Shown here piece by piece: positions 32,652 through 50,930 of a DNA stretch of 64,000 nt (position 1 is the first letter of the stretch; each line of letters opens with the position of its first letter). The position numbers were made by a program, and so were the translations under genes. The notes below the pieces were generated by a model. That model searched no databases, was not told the DNA's origin, and saw only the letters and a list, made by a program, of their open reading frames with translations. Source of the DNA: Lagopus muta (Eukaryota; Chordata; Aves; Galliformes; Phasianidae); contig NC_064442.1 of the NCBI RefSeq assembly GCF_023343835.1, forward strand, positions 18,028,501-18,092,500, given 5' to 3'.

Positions 32652-33014
32652 CTGTTTATAAACTATCACAGCTAGCTCTGATTTTGCTGTGTGTGGGGTG
32701 TTGAGCCTTCTGCCCTGTGCTGGGCTCCTGTTGACCAAAGTACCACCCCTCCTTTGGTTCCCATAGCTCTGCCGTGCAGCTTAGAGCTGCCCTCGAGCTT
32801 CACCACCAGCTCTCTATTTGCAGTAACCGAATCTTGGGTCTCTGAATTCAGCTTGTACTTGGTGTTATCAGCTCCTGCCTTGGTATTCAGACCGATAACT
32901 GTGGTGTTGCTCCCCCTCCCCGTCCCCATGCGCTGCCTTTTCCCCTACATCCCCATTCCCCTCCACTGCCATACTAAGGCTCCTCCACCCCGGAGCTGGA
33001 CACGCCCCCTTCTC

Positions 33015-33260
33015 ACCGCTGCCCAATCACGTCTCACAGCACTTCCTCCCAATCCCGCGCTGCTGGGCCAATCCTCGCCCCACTGCTCTCCAAATAGACC
33101 CGCCCCCCCGCAGTGGGCGGGAGGTGGAAAGCGCATGCGCAACCTTGAGCGGGACGGACCGGAGTGAAGACTGAGGGTAAAAACGCAGGTGGCGGGAGGC
33201 GCGTCGCTGTGGGCGTGGCCTAAGCAAATGGGCGGTGCCATCCCAGGCCACGCCCACTCC
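33015..33260 (+). promoter_or_regulatory. Orphan CpG-rich promoter-like cluster (3 CCAAT, NRF1, GC boxes)
   Basis: On the plus strand there are three CCAAT boxes at 33023-33027, 33049-33053 and 33068-33072, then GGGCGG at 33115, a perfect NRF1 palindrome GCGCATGCGC at 33131-33140, and further GC-box or GGGCGTGG-type sites to ~33255. The order and same-strand CCAAT orientation suggest plus-strand transcription starting near 33150. ACTGAGG^GTAAAA near 33176 could be a weak first donor. Yet it lies in the gap between the 3' ends of the SEA gene and LOXL1, where neither gene needs a promoter. It may drive an unannotated, perhaps LOXL1-antisense, transcript. Confidence 0.55.
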
Positions 33261-33333
33261 CTTAACTGCTCACCAGCGCCACCTGGTGCTGAGCCCGCGT
33301 AAAACGGAACAGAAAAAGCCCCAAACAACGTGT

Positions 33334-33339
33334 TTTAAT
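33334..33339 (-). terminator. LOXL1: LOXL1 poly(A) signal ATTAAA (candidate, minus strand)
   Basis: Plus-strand TTTAAT reads ATTAAA on the minus strand, about 770 bases beyond the LOXL1 stop codon. No minus-strand AATAAA is seen between it and the stop. The 3' UTR would then end near 33.3 kb, abutting the promoter-like cluster. Confidence 0.4.
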
Positions 33340-34108
33340 GGTTTCCGGTTTTGTTGCTGTTTGTCGGCATTTTTTTTTGTTGTTGTTTTTAACAGCTCGT
33401 GAAAATAATGATTTCAATAATAAACCAGGCGTCCTGTTGTCCCGAGGGCTGTGCACGGAGCCCGAGTTTCTGGGGAAGCGCCTCCAACTTTCTGCTGTCT
33501 TCATCCTGCTGGGAGGTGGTGTGGGGTGTGTGGCAGTGCCTGAACCCCCCTAAAATACAGGCAGGTTTAAACTACCGAGCTCCCTATTGCTAAACATGCG
33601 ATCTGCCAGCTCGGTAGCAAGCCTTCCATTATTCCAGCTACAACTTATCATCAGCTTCCATCAGAAAACAGAAAAACAATGCAGGTTAAAGAAAAGTTAA
33701 GTATAAAAATATTTCAAACAGTCACTCTCGCTTCTCTCTGGATAGTGTGAAGCAGTCGGGGGTGGTGTTCTGAGGTGGTTTTGGGCTCGTGGTGGGGCAC
33801 CGGAGGAGCCTGGGCAGCCCTGCTTGGCTCAAGATCTGCAAGAGGCAATATGAAAATTTGGAACTGATAACCCTGATTTTAAAGCTGGGAAAGATTGATT
33901 TGATAAAATCTGCATTGCAGCTTTTTTTTCCCCAAAATAATGAGAAAGCATAAACAATGTCATATAACAAGCAGGAATGATACAAGCACGGTACCTGCCC
34001 CCAGCCTCACCCTTGGCCAACTCCAACCTGAAGTGATAAAAAGCATTAACCCCTCCATCCCATCTTATCATCCTAAGGATAAACTCAGATCAGCAGCCAG
34101 ACAACTCC

Positions 34109-41460
<7,352 letters not shown>

Positions 41461-41700
41461 TGCCGCCCCGCTAGCGGCCCCCGGCCCCCGGCCCGCCGCC
41501 TCTGCCCATCCCTGGCGTCGCTCGGCTCGGCTCGGCTCGGCTCGGCTCGGCTCGGCTCGGCTCGGCTCGGCTCGGCTCGGCTCGGCTCGGCTCGGCTCGG
41601 CTCGGCTCGGCGGCCGCGCTCGCTGCGGGGCGGCGGGATCTGGGGGGCGACGCCGGGTCCTAAGCGCCTCCTCCGCCCCCGCCCCGCAGGCAGAGAGAGG
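41461..41700 (-). promoter_or_regulatory. LOXL1: LOXL1 CpG-island promoter and leader
   Basis: The DNA from exon 1 through about 41700 is very CpG-rich and lies directly upstream of the LOXL1 ATG (41460, minus strand). No TATA box is obvious. The (CTCGG)18 array occupies 61-150 bases upstream of the ATG and is therefore either in the 5' UTR or core promoter. Confidence 0.55.
41521..41610 (+). repeat. (CTCGG)18 pentanucleotide array
   Basis: Eighteen uninterrupted CTCGG units (CCGAG on the LOXL1 sense strand), 90 bp. The array is 61 bases upstream of the LOXL1 start codon. Every unit carries a CpG, giving 18 regularly spaced CpGs. Confidence 0.97.
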
Positions 41701-41739
41701 AGGGATTTGAGGGGGGGGGGTGTCCGAGTGTCCCTATCC

Positions 41740-42310
41740 CACATCCCGCCCCAAAACCTCCCCGCACCTCGGGACCTCCCCCGATAGCCCTCCCCCCATT
41801 CATCCTCCGCCCCCCTCCCTCCAATCTCCCTTCCCAAATTCCTTCTCCCAAATATTCCCCCAAGTGTCTTGCCTCCCAGCTATCCCCCCTCCCCCCGACA
41901 AACATCCCTCCCCGATAGGGACCCCTCAAGGATCCCCTCCCCAACATCCCCTCCCCAAATACGCCTTCCCCAAACACAACCCCCAATTAACCCCCCTCCC
42001 CGGTATCCCCACCCAGAAACCTCCCCAAGTCCCCCCCACCAAATGCCCCTCCCAAACATCCACCCTCCCAAAATACCTCCCCCTAAATAAACCCCAATGC
42101 ACTCTCCCAAAACCCTTTCCGTGTCTCCCCTCCCCAAATCCTCCCTCCCCAAATCCCTCCCCCAAACATCACCCCAAATACCTTCTTCTTAAATACCCCA
42201 ACCCCCTCAAATGCCCTCTCCCAAATGCTCCCCCAAATACTCCCCCACCAAAATACCCCTCCAAATACCCCCTCCCCAAACTATTGCTCCCCCCGAAGCA
42301 TAACCCCTCA
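41740..42310. repeat. C-rich degenerate repeat upstream of LOXL1
   Basis: Plus-strand DNA is built from words like CCTCCCCAAATAC, CCCCAAACAT and CCCTCCCC at irregular 13-20 bp spacing for over 550 bp. The minus strand is correspondingly G-run-rich and quadruplex-prone. No protein-like signal survives; the long Pro-rich frame here is compositional. Confidence 0.75.
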
Positions 42311-43950
42311 CTATATATCCCCTAGATCTCAATAAATGCCACTGTTCCCAGTCAGGATCAAAAGCCACAGCAGTGTTTTCACCCTCTGTCTTCACGCCAC
42401 CCCAATGCTTTGAGTCCAATCCTGCAGACTTCAGGGTTAGATAAAACCGCTGTGAAATGGCCCCAGAAGAGGGATGTGGACCCAAAAGCCCCTCTCTGCA
42501 CTGTAGGTCTAATACTGGGGTGAGGAGCAGGATGCCCTCTCAGTCTTCAACTGTGCCCCAAAGTGGAGCTTATCCCCCTTTGAGTCAGCGTGGGGACACC
42601 CAGAGATGCTCATCCCATCGCCCCCTGGGGAAGGAGAGGCACCCAAAGCCCCGTCCCTGCTTCCCTGTTGCTTTAAGTCCCGGCTGTGCATTTTCCACGT
42701 GGAGATTTTTTCCTTTTCTCCTTTCATCCCTCCCTTCCTCCCCTGCCCAGACTATGGGGCCAGCACAGGGACTGATGGGGACGAGCATCTAAGCAGGGCT
42801 CACCCCAGCACTGGGCACCACCATGGGGACAGAAGCAACCCCCGGGTTCTCCCACAGCTGCATCCCAACCCCCCATTCCTTTCTTTCTCCGTCCTTCCCT
42901 CTGCGCTCCTCCCTTCTCCCCGCAGGGACTGGAAATACCAGAGTTGATGTCATAGGCAGCGGCTCGCCAGGACGGGAAGCTCAGCCCAGCCTCCCCCTGC
43001 TGCTTCCCCCTGTCCTATGGCTCTGTGTGGGGACGTGGGGTCATGGGGTTGCTCCTCAGCCCAGCCCTGCACACAGCCAGGCTGTGGGCACGCAACCCCA
43101 CAGCCAGCTTACCCCCTTTGGTTGTCCTCAGACCCCCCCTTGACTCCAAAACCCCATACCTGGGCGCCCCACGTGGCTCGTTGTCCCCTTCCCAAGCACG
43201 AAGGCACACCGAGCAGGGCCAGCAGCTCTGTCACATCATCCATGCGACAACGCGGTGGCATTAGGGACACCATCCTCACCTCCTTCACTGGGGGACACAG
43301 GATCCCACCCCACATCCCCCTTGGGGCGGCCACATGCCTGTCCCCAAGCAGGACCCTGGGCCGCTAGAGGAGGTGGTGACACTGCAGCACGGGGGGGCCA
43401 GCACCCACTAGATGGTGCCAGCAGCCCACACTTGGGTGGGGACAGCCACCCCCTTGGTGTCCCACCAGTTCCCTTCTCACCTCCCTTACCTCTCCCCATA
43501 TAACCAAACCAGCTGCAAGGATCACCACTTCTGCACAATTTTCCCATCGATGTGGTTTCCGGCACGGTTTGCATCGATGCTTGCTTAAATTTTTAGGGTT
43601 TCCCAATGCTACGGAACTGTGCCAGGCTCCCCTCCAACCTCAGTCTCTCAATCAGGCAAAAAGAAGCACTGCTTTCACTTAAAAAAGGACTTTCCCCTCA
43701 GTTTTAATGCAAGATTCGGTGGTTTCCAACCCTCCTCCCAGCTGGCAACTGGGGGCTTCCCATTCCTCCCAGTATCTGCCCAATGCTCACCCAAGGGAGA
43801 GACCAAAAGCCAGTGGTGATAGCACTTGTGGGTCACGATGGGGATTCAATGGGGTCCCCCAACCTTCATTTCTTTCTGCAATACATCACTTCTGTTTTGC
43901 TCACAGAAGGAATCCGTGCTGCTGAGCGTGGTGGCTGCTTGCTCCGGAGT
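42311..43950. other. Upstream intergenic DNA, no feature recognised
   Basis: G+C-rich, unique-looking DNA with no exon, RNA gene or recognisable transposon. Confidence 0.4.
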
Positions 43951-43954
43951 GGTA

Positions 43955-44115
43955 GGTGTATAAATATATAGTGAATAAAATGAATAGTTTTGTTTGTTCT
44001 GCTCTTATCTAATTTAATAGCTTCTGGGTGAGCAATTACGCTCTGTAACAAGAGCAAATAAGCGGCATTAGCGTAATTGGTTGAGTATTACTGTGCTTTA
44101 TGCTCCATAATGCAG
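43955..44115. promoter_or_regulatory. A+T-rich candidate conserved noncoding element
   Basis: An abrupt A+T-rich island inside G+C-rich DNA, containing a TTATCTAATTTAATAG stretch, GAGCAATTACG, TGTTTGT and GCGTAATTGG: GATA-, FOX- and homeodomain-like words. It is repeat-free as far as I can see. It resembles vertebrate enhancers in composition only; there is no alignment to support it. Confidence 0.2.
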
Positions 44116-44960
44116 CAGTAGGACCGCAGCACTTACTCCTTAAAAGAGGTCTTTGTGCCCTGCTCAAAATAAACAGCTATCCACCGGCTGGCCCAGGCTT
44201 CCCCGGGGTTAAAACAGAAGGAAAAATGGAGGAAGGAAAGAAAAATAGTCTTCAGCCAGCCGGGCTACGTACATGGGTTAAATGGTCATTAGTGCATCTC
44301 TATGCTTGGAATCATATCTGGGTTAATGTGCCCCGTGATGGACATCTCCATTAAGAGCAATTGAAAAACGTGATGGGAACTGTCTGGGGAAGAAGAGAAA
44401 TGCGCTCCGGGAGTGGGGAGGAAGGGGGGAATCTCACCTCCTTCAGCTTGTTTGGTTGCTGGGATGAAGTGAGGGGCAGCTCCGGATGCGGTGATGCTGG
44501 GGAAGGATGGCACACCATGGGCACAGGGGAGCAAACACCTTCTTCTTCCAGCATCAAGGCACTCAGATCTCATTTCTGCACTTCTAGAAGTGAATGTCTG
44601 ATTCTCTGTGCCATGCAGGGGAATCCCCCCAAAGCCACCCAGCCCTTGGTGGCACCCCATGAGGAGTCCAACAGTGAGGGCAGTGCCCGCCCCTGTAAGC
44701 CGGTTAGTTTGGCTCCCAGCTGCTACAAGGCTGATTACCAGTTTGCTCCCTTTTATCCCATGAAAGCCGCCTCACGCCGTGAATCCGCCCGTGCCACGGC
44801 ATCTAAACCTGGCCAAGAATAGCATCAACCCCAAATCGGATCATGCTCATTGACTAACCTCACTAATCCTGCAGAGGGAAAAAAAAACCAAACCTTATGG
44901 GGTCGGGGAATTTCAGATGCAAGCACAAATCCAGCTTTGTTTTGTTAAAAGCAAACTCTT
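44116..44960. other. Intergenic DNA, no feature recognised
   Basis: No exon, RNA gene or known repeat seen. Confidence 0.35.
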
Positions 44961-44974
44961 CTTCCTATAGATCT

Positions 44975-45152
44975 GCGGGCTTCTGTGGCTCAGGAGGTGG
45001 AGGAGGATGTTCAAGGCCAGGTTGGATGGGGCCCTGGACAGCCTGGTCTGGGATTAGATATGAAGGTTGGTGGCCCTGCATATGGAAGGGGGGTTGGAGC
45101 TTCGTGATCCTTGAGGTCCCTTCCAATTAAAGCCATTCTATGATTCTATGAA
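44975..45152 (+). mobile_element. CR1 3' end fragment
   Basis: TTCAAGGCCAGGTTGGATGG, GGTTGGTGGCCCTGC, GAGGTCCCTTCCAATTAAAG and the terminal CATTCTATGATTCTATGA are in CR1 order on the plus strand; 5'-truncated. Confidence 0.9.
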
Positions 45153-46189
45153 TGGGGCACAGGACTCCATTTCAGGGTGGAGCAGAGCTGTCTTCTCGGC
45201 CAACCACTGGGACAGAATGAATAGATGGGAATACGGCAGGTCCCCACAATGCTGCACCTCGTTCTCAATCTGTATTTCAGTTCCTAAATATCTGCACACC
45301 AGATGAACCAGGGGAAGGCGGGAAGTTGTCCCCTGGTGCTGTTCCAGGAGATGTGGGACACAGTGAGCTCCAAGTGGGAACATCTCTTTGGGAACCCTGA
45401 GCCTGAGGGCTGTGGTGGGGAATGGTGGCAACGGTGCCATCTGTTATAAATATATGACATATCTTTGGGTTTTACTGGCTGGCATTGAAGCAGCCAGAGT
45501 GCTAGAAGAAGAGGGAACTGATGGGTTTTCAAAGGATGGAGGGCATAGCTCATAGATCCTGAGTTTCCTCTTGAACTTTTATCCCACAAGATGCTTTCCT
45601 TTCTTTGGGGCAGCTCCAGGAAGGATGTTCCATCCGTTAGGACAGGAGAAAACTGGAAATGGTCCACCCCCAGTGGGTAACAACCCTCCCAGCAAAATTG
45701 GAAGCAGTGGAAAGCCATTTTTGCTGGAGACCAAGCCGTACCCCATGGAAGGGCTGAGCTTTCTCATGGTTGCAGCCACAGGGTTGTTTTTCCCCATCAA
45801 CCTTCCCCCAGTCAAAGCGCTGGACCCCAGAATCTCCTTCTCGCTCCCCCCTCACCAGCATCTACAGAGAGAACAAAATAACAAATCCTGCAGCACGCAC
45901 CGTGCTTTGAAATGGAAAGGAAGGAGTAGGAGGAGAAGGAAAGCAGCGACGCTCGGGAAGCATAATCTTGTTAAAAATCTCAGCAGGGACACGGCATAAT
46001 TAATACTAACAAATCCATTTCAGAACAATCCCTCGGTCGGGTCTGCGTAAATCAGGAGCCCAGCAAGTGCTTCCAGTGTACCGTCAAAAATGCAGCTGTT
46101 TGCAAGGGAGAAGGGGTTTTGCCAGGTTAGGACAAGAAAAGAGATTTTTTTGCACTCTGGGTTTGCTCAGGAATGAAGGGAAACGAAAG
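45153..46189. other. Intergenic DNA, no feature recognised
   Basis: No exon, RNA gene or known repeat seen between the two CR1 copies. Confidence 0.35.
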
Positions 46190-46425
46190 GGAAAGAAATG
46201 AAAGTTCTTTACTATGAGAGTGGGAGGTGCTGGAACAGCTGCCCAGAGAGGCTGTGATGCCCCGTCCATCCCTGGAGGTGTTCAAGGCCAGGTTGGATGG
46301 AGCCTGGGCTGGTATTAAATGGGGAGGTTGGTGGCCCTGCGTGTGCCAGAGGGGTTGGAGATTCATGTTGCTTGAGGTCCCTTTCAACCCAAACCATTCT
46401 GTGATTCTGTGATTCTGGAAAACCC
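46190..46425 (+). mobile_element. CR1 3' end fragment
   Basis: GGTGCTGGAACAGCTGCCCA, CATCCCTGGAGGTGTTCAAG, GGCCAGGTTGGATGGAGCC, GAGGTCCCTTTCAACCC and CATTCTGTGATTCTGTGATT: a good CR1 tail on the plus strand, intact to its end. Confidence 0.93.
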
Positions 46426-48004
46426 AATTTATGATGGGCTGCAATGGGGAACTGGGAGAGGGTGGTCTGCATTGTCTCTCCAGGGCAATTACATTTAGGA
46501 AAGCAAGCACGAGCTTCACCATCGCGCTCTGCCACACACAGTAGCTGGTATAATTATAAGATCCCATCCTTAACTCTGCGCTCTGACAGCCCTTCCTTTC
46601 TGGCAGCAAAATCCAAATGGGAAGACAGACGTGGCCTCTAGGATCGAGGAGATGGGGGACCCCACATCCCTCATTTTCCCTCTGCAGAAAGACAAATTTT
46701 GGTCAATTCCATGACCCTCCTCTTCCACTCCTCCTCCTCATCCCCTAAACGAAGCCCATCAGCCTGCATTAGCTCCAGCTCCCTGATCCCTGCCCAGGGA
46801 GCATCTCTTGCAAAACAAATAGCTCTGCATCAGCAGATGTGTCTGGGGTGATAAAAGCTGGTCAGCAGGGACGGTGCGCTCCTGTTCCATATTAATATCC
46901 ACTGGCCGCTTCAAAACTTATTAGGACCTTGAATATATCAGCAGGTTTTCTGCTCCATCTGCCAGCATGGGGAAGGATGGATGAGTTCCTCGTGCTCGCC
47001 GGAGCCTTCTGCTTCTGAAAGATGAAAAAATGCAAATCCTGGTCAGAAACAGAGCTTTATTTAAGGGCAAAAGAAGGATCTGGGAGAGGTGGGGCAGGGA
47101 GGGAGTTGCCAGCTCGGGTTCTGTTGGTCTGCTCTTATTTAGGCTGCAAAATTCACCTTGAGAGTTGGGATTTTTGGAGAAATTGAGCTCCAGCCCAGCA
47201 CAGACCTGCAGCTGCATGCTAAGCAGAGCTAGGGAACTGGGGACAGCTGGCCCAGATCTGGTGGGATGGAGATAAAAGACCAAATCCAGCTGTTAAACCC
47301 TGGAGAGAAGGGGCATTTTCCGTCTGAATAATGAAAGTGAGTGCTTTGAAGTGAGTGAAAAGGGCTCAGGTTGCCTAGGGTCCCACCACGGAGCCATCTT
47401 AGAGCCAAGATGCCAATAAACCTTACATTCCTCTCAAATGGGAGTTAGGGAACTTCTGGAAACCCCAGTTCTGGAAGAAATGAGAGATTGAGGAGATGCT
47501 GAAGGCATGATATTCTGTTCAAGGTCTTCCGCAGGTGGAGACAGCTTCTTTCTTTTCCAAAGCAGCCATTCAGCCAGAGGAAGGCGCTTTGAAAAGAGCA
47601 AACCCTACCTTCTTGCCTATGACGGGATGATTTATGCAGGTTACACTGATTTGTAACATGAATTTTGCAATATCATTTAATATTCCTTTTGTTGTACAAC
47701 TTGGAGCAACCTAAATGGGAACCTGAATATAATAACGCTGTTCACTGAAGTAAGCTCCTTTCATCCCCCCAAAAAATGGGCCTGGAGGTGCTCTCCCAAC
47801 TCCCAGCTTCTCTCTAATGACATCTCCATCTCCTCCTTTCTATACATAATTCCCTCCCTTCGGGTCACTCAGCCCATTGCTGTGAGGCTGGTGGCTGCAG
47901 GAGATGCTGTAGCAGGTCCATGTCAAACATGGCAGCTGGGGACGAGGAAAGAGGTAGAAAAATGATAATGGTTGGAGCAGCTGGGGGGACATTAGGCATG
48001 CAGA
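46426..48004. other. Intergenic DNA, no gene recognised
   Basis: No exon recognised. An A+T-rich unique stretch around 47620-47740 could be conserved noncoding DNA, but I have no comparative evidence. Confidence 0.35.
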
Positions 48005-48006
48005 GG

Positions 48007-48240
48007 TCATAGAATCATGAAATAGCTTGGGTTGGAAGAGACCTCAGAGATCATCTGGTCCCAGCGAGGTACACTGGGGTTGGACCAGGTAAGAGAATTC
48101 AGCCCAAAGATCCCACCTTGCCACCACCACCCATCCCCAGTTATTTCAATCAACCCCATCTTGATAGCCCTGGTCCTGCAGCAGATAATGGGATTAGAGG
48201 AAATATCCTTACGATTATGGGTTGTAGCTGGTGATGAATT
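48007..48240 (-). mobile_element. CR1 fragment, minus orientation
   Basis: Begins CATAGAATCATGAAATAGC and GGTTGGAAGAGACCTCAGAG, the reverse complement of the CR1 terminus. The inner part becomes diverged after about 48080, so the right border is approximate. Confidence 0.8.
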
Positions 48241-48324
48241 CCTACACCTCCAGCCACGTGGAGGATGCCAAATGCTGAAGAAAACAACATATTTTTTGTA
48301 TTTTGTTATACATATTTTGTTGTA

Positions 48325-48425
48325 CTGAGGTTTATTGGGGAGCTATTGGTGGTTAGTGGATGGTTGGACTGGATGATCTTAGAGGTCTTTTCCAACTGTG
48401 GTGATTCAATGATTCTACGACTCTG
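48325..48425 (+). mobile_element. CR1 3' end fragment
   Basis: GGATGGTTGGACTGGATGAT, AGGTCTTTTCCAACTGTGG and GATTCAATGATTCTACGACT in plus orientation. Together with the preceding minus copy it forms an inverted pair. Confidence 0.88.
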
Positions 48426-48544
48426 TGGCATTTTGGACATCCTAGTCATGCCCCCACAGATGGCCTTGGGACCACCACTGCTGGACCCTTGTGAATGTGG
48501 TGATCCAAGCCATACTATTTGGGCAAGAGGTTTCAAGGCTTCCT

Positions 48545-48705
48545 GCCTTTGGTGGATGCCCCATCCCTGGAGGCACTCAAGGTCAGGCTGGGGGGCCTCT
48601 GAGCACCTGACTGAGCTGTAGGTTCCCTCTGCTGATTGCAGGAGAGTTGTACTGATGGCCTTTAAGGGTTCCTTCCAGCTCAAACGATTCTATGATTTAT
48701 TATCT
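48545..48705 (+). mobile_element. CR1 3' end fragment
   Basis: CCCATCCCTGGAGGCACTCA, AGGTCAGGCTGGGGGGCCTC and CGATTCTATGATTTAT mark a second, differently diverged CR1 tail in plus orientation. Confidence 0.85.
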
Positions 48706-50440
48706 GCCTCAGACAGAGGCTCCTTACTGTTGTTAACCCCAGCTTGCAATCTCCTTTCAAAACAAAGCCAAAAGCAAACAGCAGAGCATCCAGCATCCTC
48801 TCCCCCATCCTCCCTCCCTTGGGTCCCGAGGTCAAATGAGACCCATGGCTCCATGCAGGGGATCACGCTGCCAAGAGACCAGCCCAGCCATACACACAGC
48901 ATTTAGGGCCAGACAGAAACACTCCTCACTCCCAGCCCAGCAAGAGGGAAGCAGACTGTTTTCTCAGCTCTCTGCAAGTGTGACAGGGTGTCTGTGCTCG
49001 TCTCGGAGCTCACCCGGCTGCTTTCATTGAAAGGAAAAGCTGTTTTTAGAGGCCTAAAAAAAAAAAAAAGTGGGGGAAAAAAAAAATTAAAGTGTTTTGC
49101 CATAGAATCAATTTTTCCTCAGCGGGTAAAGCTGACTAATTCGTAAACTGTGAGAAAAGAATAAGGAAAAAAGGCAGCAAGCAAGAGGTGCCAAATGAGA
49201 ATAAGCGGAGAGCATCGCTAGGCAAAGGGATGATATGTCATCAAGAATGTGTGTTTTCTCCCAGTGAAACATGGGGGAAAGCTAAGTTTTTTGGGTGTCA
49301 GCACTGCTCTTATTGATCCCGTATCGTAACTCAGCCCCCAGCCAACACCTCCCCTTTATTCTGGCTCAAGCCTACTTTTAGCAGAGGATAAAAAGCAAGT
49401 ACAGAGGGTTAGCACTGCTAATTAGAAAGGGTCAGAGAGGAGGATCTAAGGGGATGAAAGCCAGGCGAGGAGAGTGGATTCCCTCAAAACTGGCATCTCT
49501 GCAGCCATTGGAACAAAGCATCCCTCAGCAAAACAGCTCCTTGGGAAGCACAGCACTGATGGTGATGCCCAGCTCTCGAATTGAGGTGGAGCTGGAAAGC
49601 TGATTTTTTCTCAAACCTGGGTTTGCGGATGACCTATTTAGACTGGCTTTGGTAGATCTCAGACTGTATCCCATGTATAATGTGATTACAAGGCTGTGTA
49701 ATTGCTGCGTAATTGTCCTTCTTCCTGAGGCTGGTGCACCCCGGAGTTCCAACCTCTCAATCTTAATTAAAAAGAATAAATCTTAGGCTCAATCATAATT
49801 TCAGAGTTGGAGGGGGAAGTGTCCCAGCAGGCAACCAACCTCTGCTGCATAAGGGGAGCGTGAACACATTTGTCCTGAAGAAGGGTCTCAGACGTGTCAG
49901 TGCCTGTCATTAAGAGTCTAATGGGATGCCCTTTAACCTGCAGTTTATCTCCTTGGACTGTTTGACAGAGCAAAGCTTCAGGAGGAGCACGGCCACACAC
50001 CTGCCAGCTACCTGAGAGCGATCCCAAGAAGCTTGGAGAGTGCTGATAGAGGAGAACTCCATCCCTCCAGAAACCTCACCGCTCCCATATGTATTAATGA
50101 AAAAAATAATGAGAATTAGTGGGGAAAAAAAAAAAATTAAAAAAAATTAGGCTCTTCATCAGTTATCTAACACAGGAAGGAAAATCTTCAGAGATCACCA
50201 TCTCATTCCACCAGCATGTCCATCTCAGCACCAAGACACACAGAGGGAAACCAGAGCCCCTTCCAGCCATACCCTCACCTTAGGCTCAGGACCAGAAGTG
50301 AATTCAGCATCTTGCAGACCTGAGGGATGAGCTCGGCTGAGATACGACTCTTAAAAGTGGAGGTGGAGAGATGGGGACTTGCACGTGTCGAGTGGTGATG
50401 GGTCAGAAGAGGCCATCGCACAGCTGTGTGCTTGGGGAAA
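48706..50440. other. Intergenic DNA, no feature recognised
   Basis: No exon, RNA gene or known repeat recognised. There are A-rich runs near 49056-49087 and 50130-50150. Confidence 0.35.
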
Positions 50441-50449
50441 AGGGCTGAG

Positions 50450-50930
50450 CTCAAAACATTCTAATGATATTTAAGTTTTTGTCTCCTTCTCGCCACCCAC
50501 ATTTGTCCAGTTCTACCTTGGATCCTCGCCTCTGACTTGAGAGATGAATTATGTGTGGTGCAAACAAGTCCTGTCTTTGTTTTAAAACTTCTTTCACTCC
50601 ATGTCTCCTGTTTCTCACATTGTAAGGAAGAATAATCACTCCTCGCTTGCCCTTCCCTGCTGCTCAGGTTTTTATAGACCTCTGCCACAGCTCCCATCTG
50701 TCATCCCTCTCCTATGCTGATAAGCACCAAGTTATTTAACTTTCCTCACACAAAGCTGTTCCACCCCTCCGGTCTCCTTTGAAACCCCTCTAAATTGTCA
50801 CCTAGGGAGATCTGATGTCTCAATGCAGCAGTTTGGAGCCACCAGACGTGTACAAGAAATGCACAAACAGTGCCCCATGTCTGGCTGAAACCTCTACAAG
50901 TGAAAATTTGATTATTTCCACTTTTAACCA
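50450..50930 (-). repeat. Possible ancient LINE/CR1-like relic
   Basis: The run of words TTTATAGACCTCTGCC, CATCCCTCTCCTATGCTGAT, AAGCTGTTCCACCCCTCCGG and ACAGTGCCCCATGTCTGG resembles, in order and style, the 3' region of old amniote CR1/L3-type repeats in reverse orientation. The match is from memory and weak. Confidence 0.25.

Noticed and set aside
41720-42325. 201-codon Pro-rich plus-strand frame upstream of LOXL1
   Set aside because: Pure consequence of C-rich degenerate repeats.
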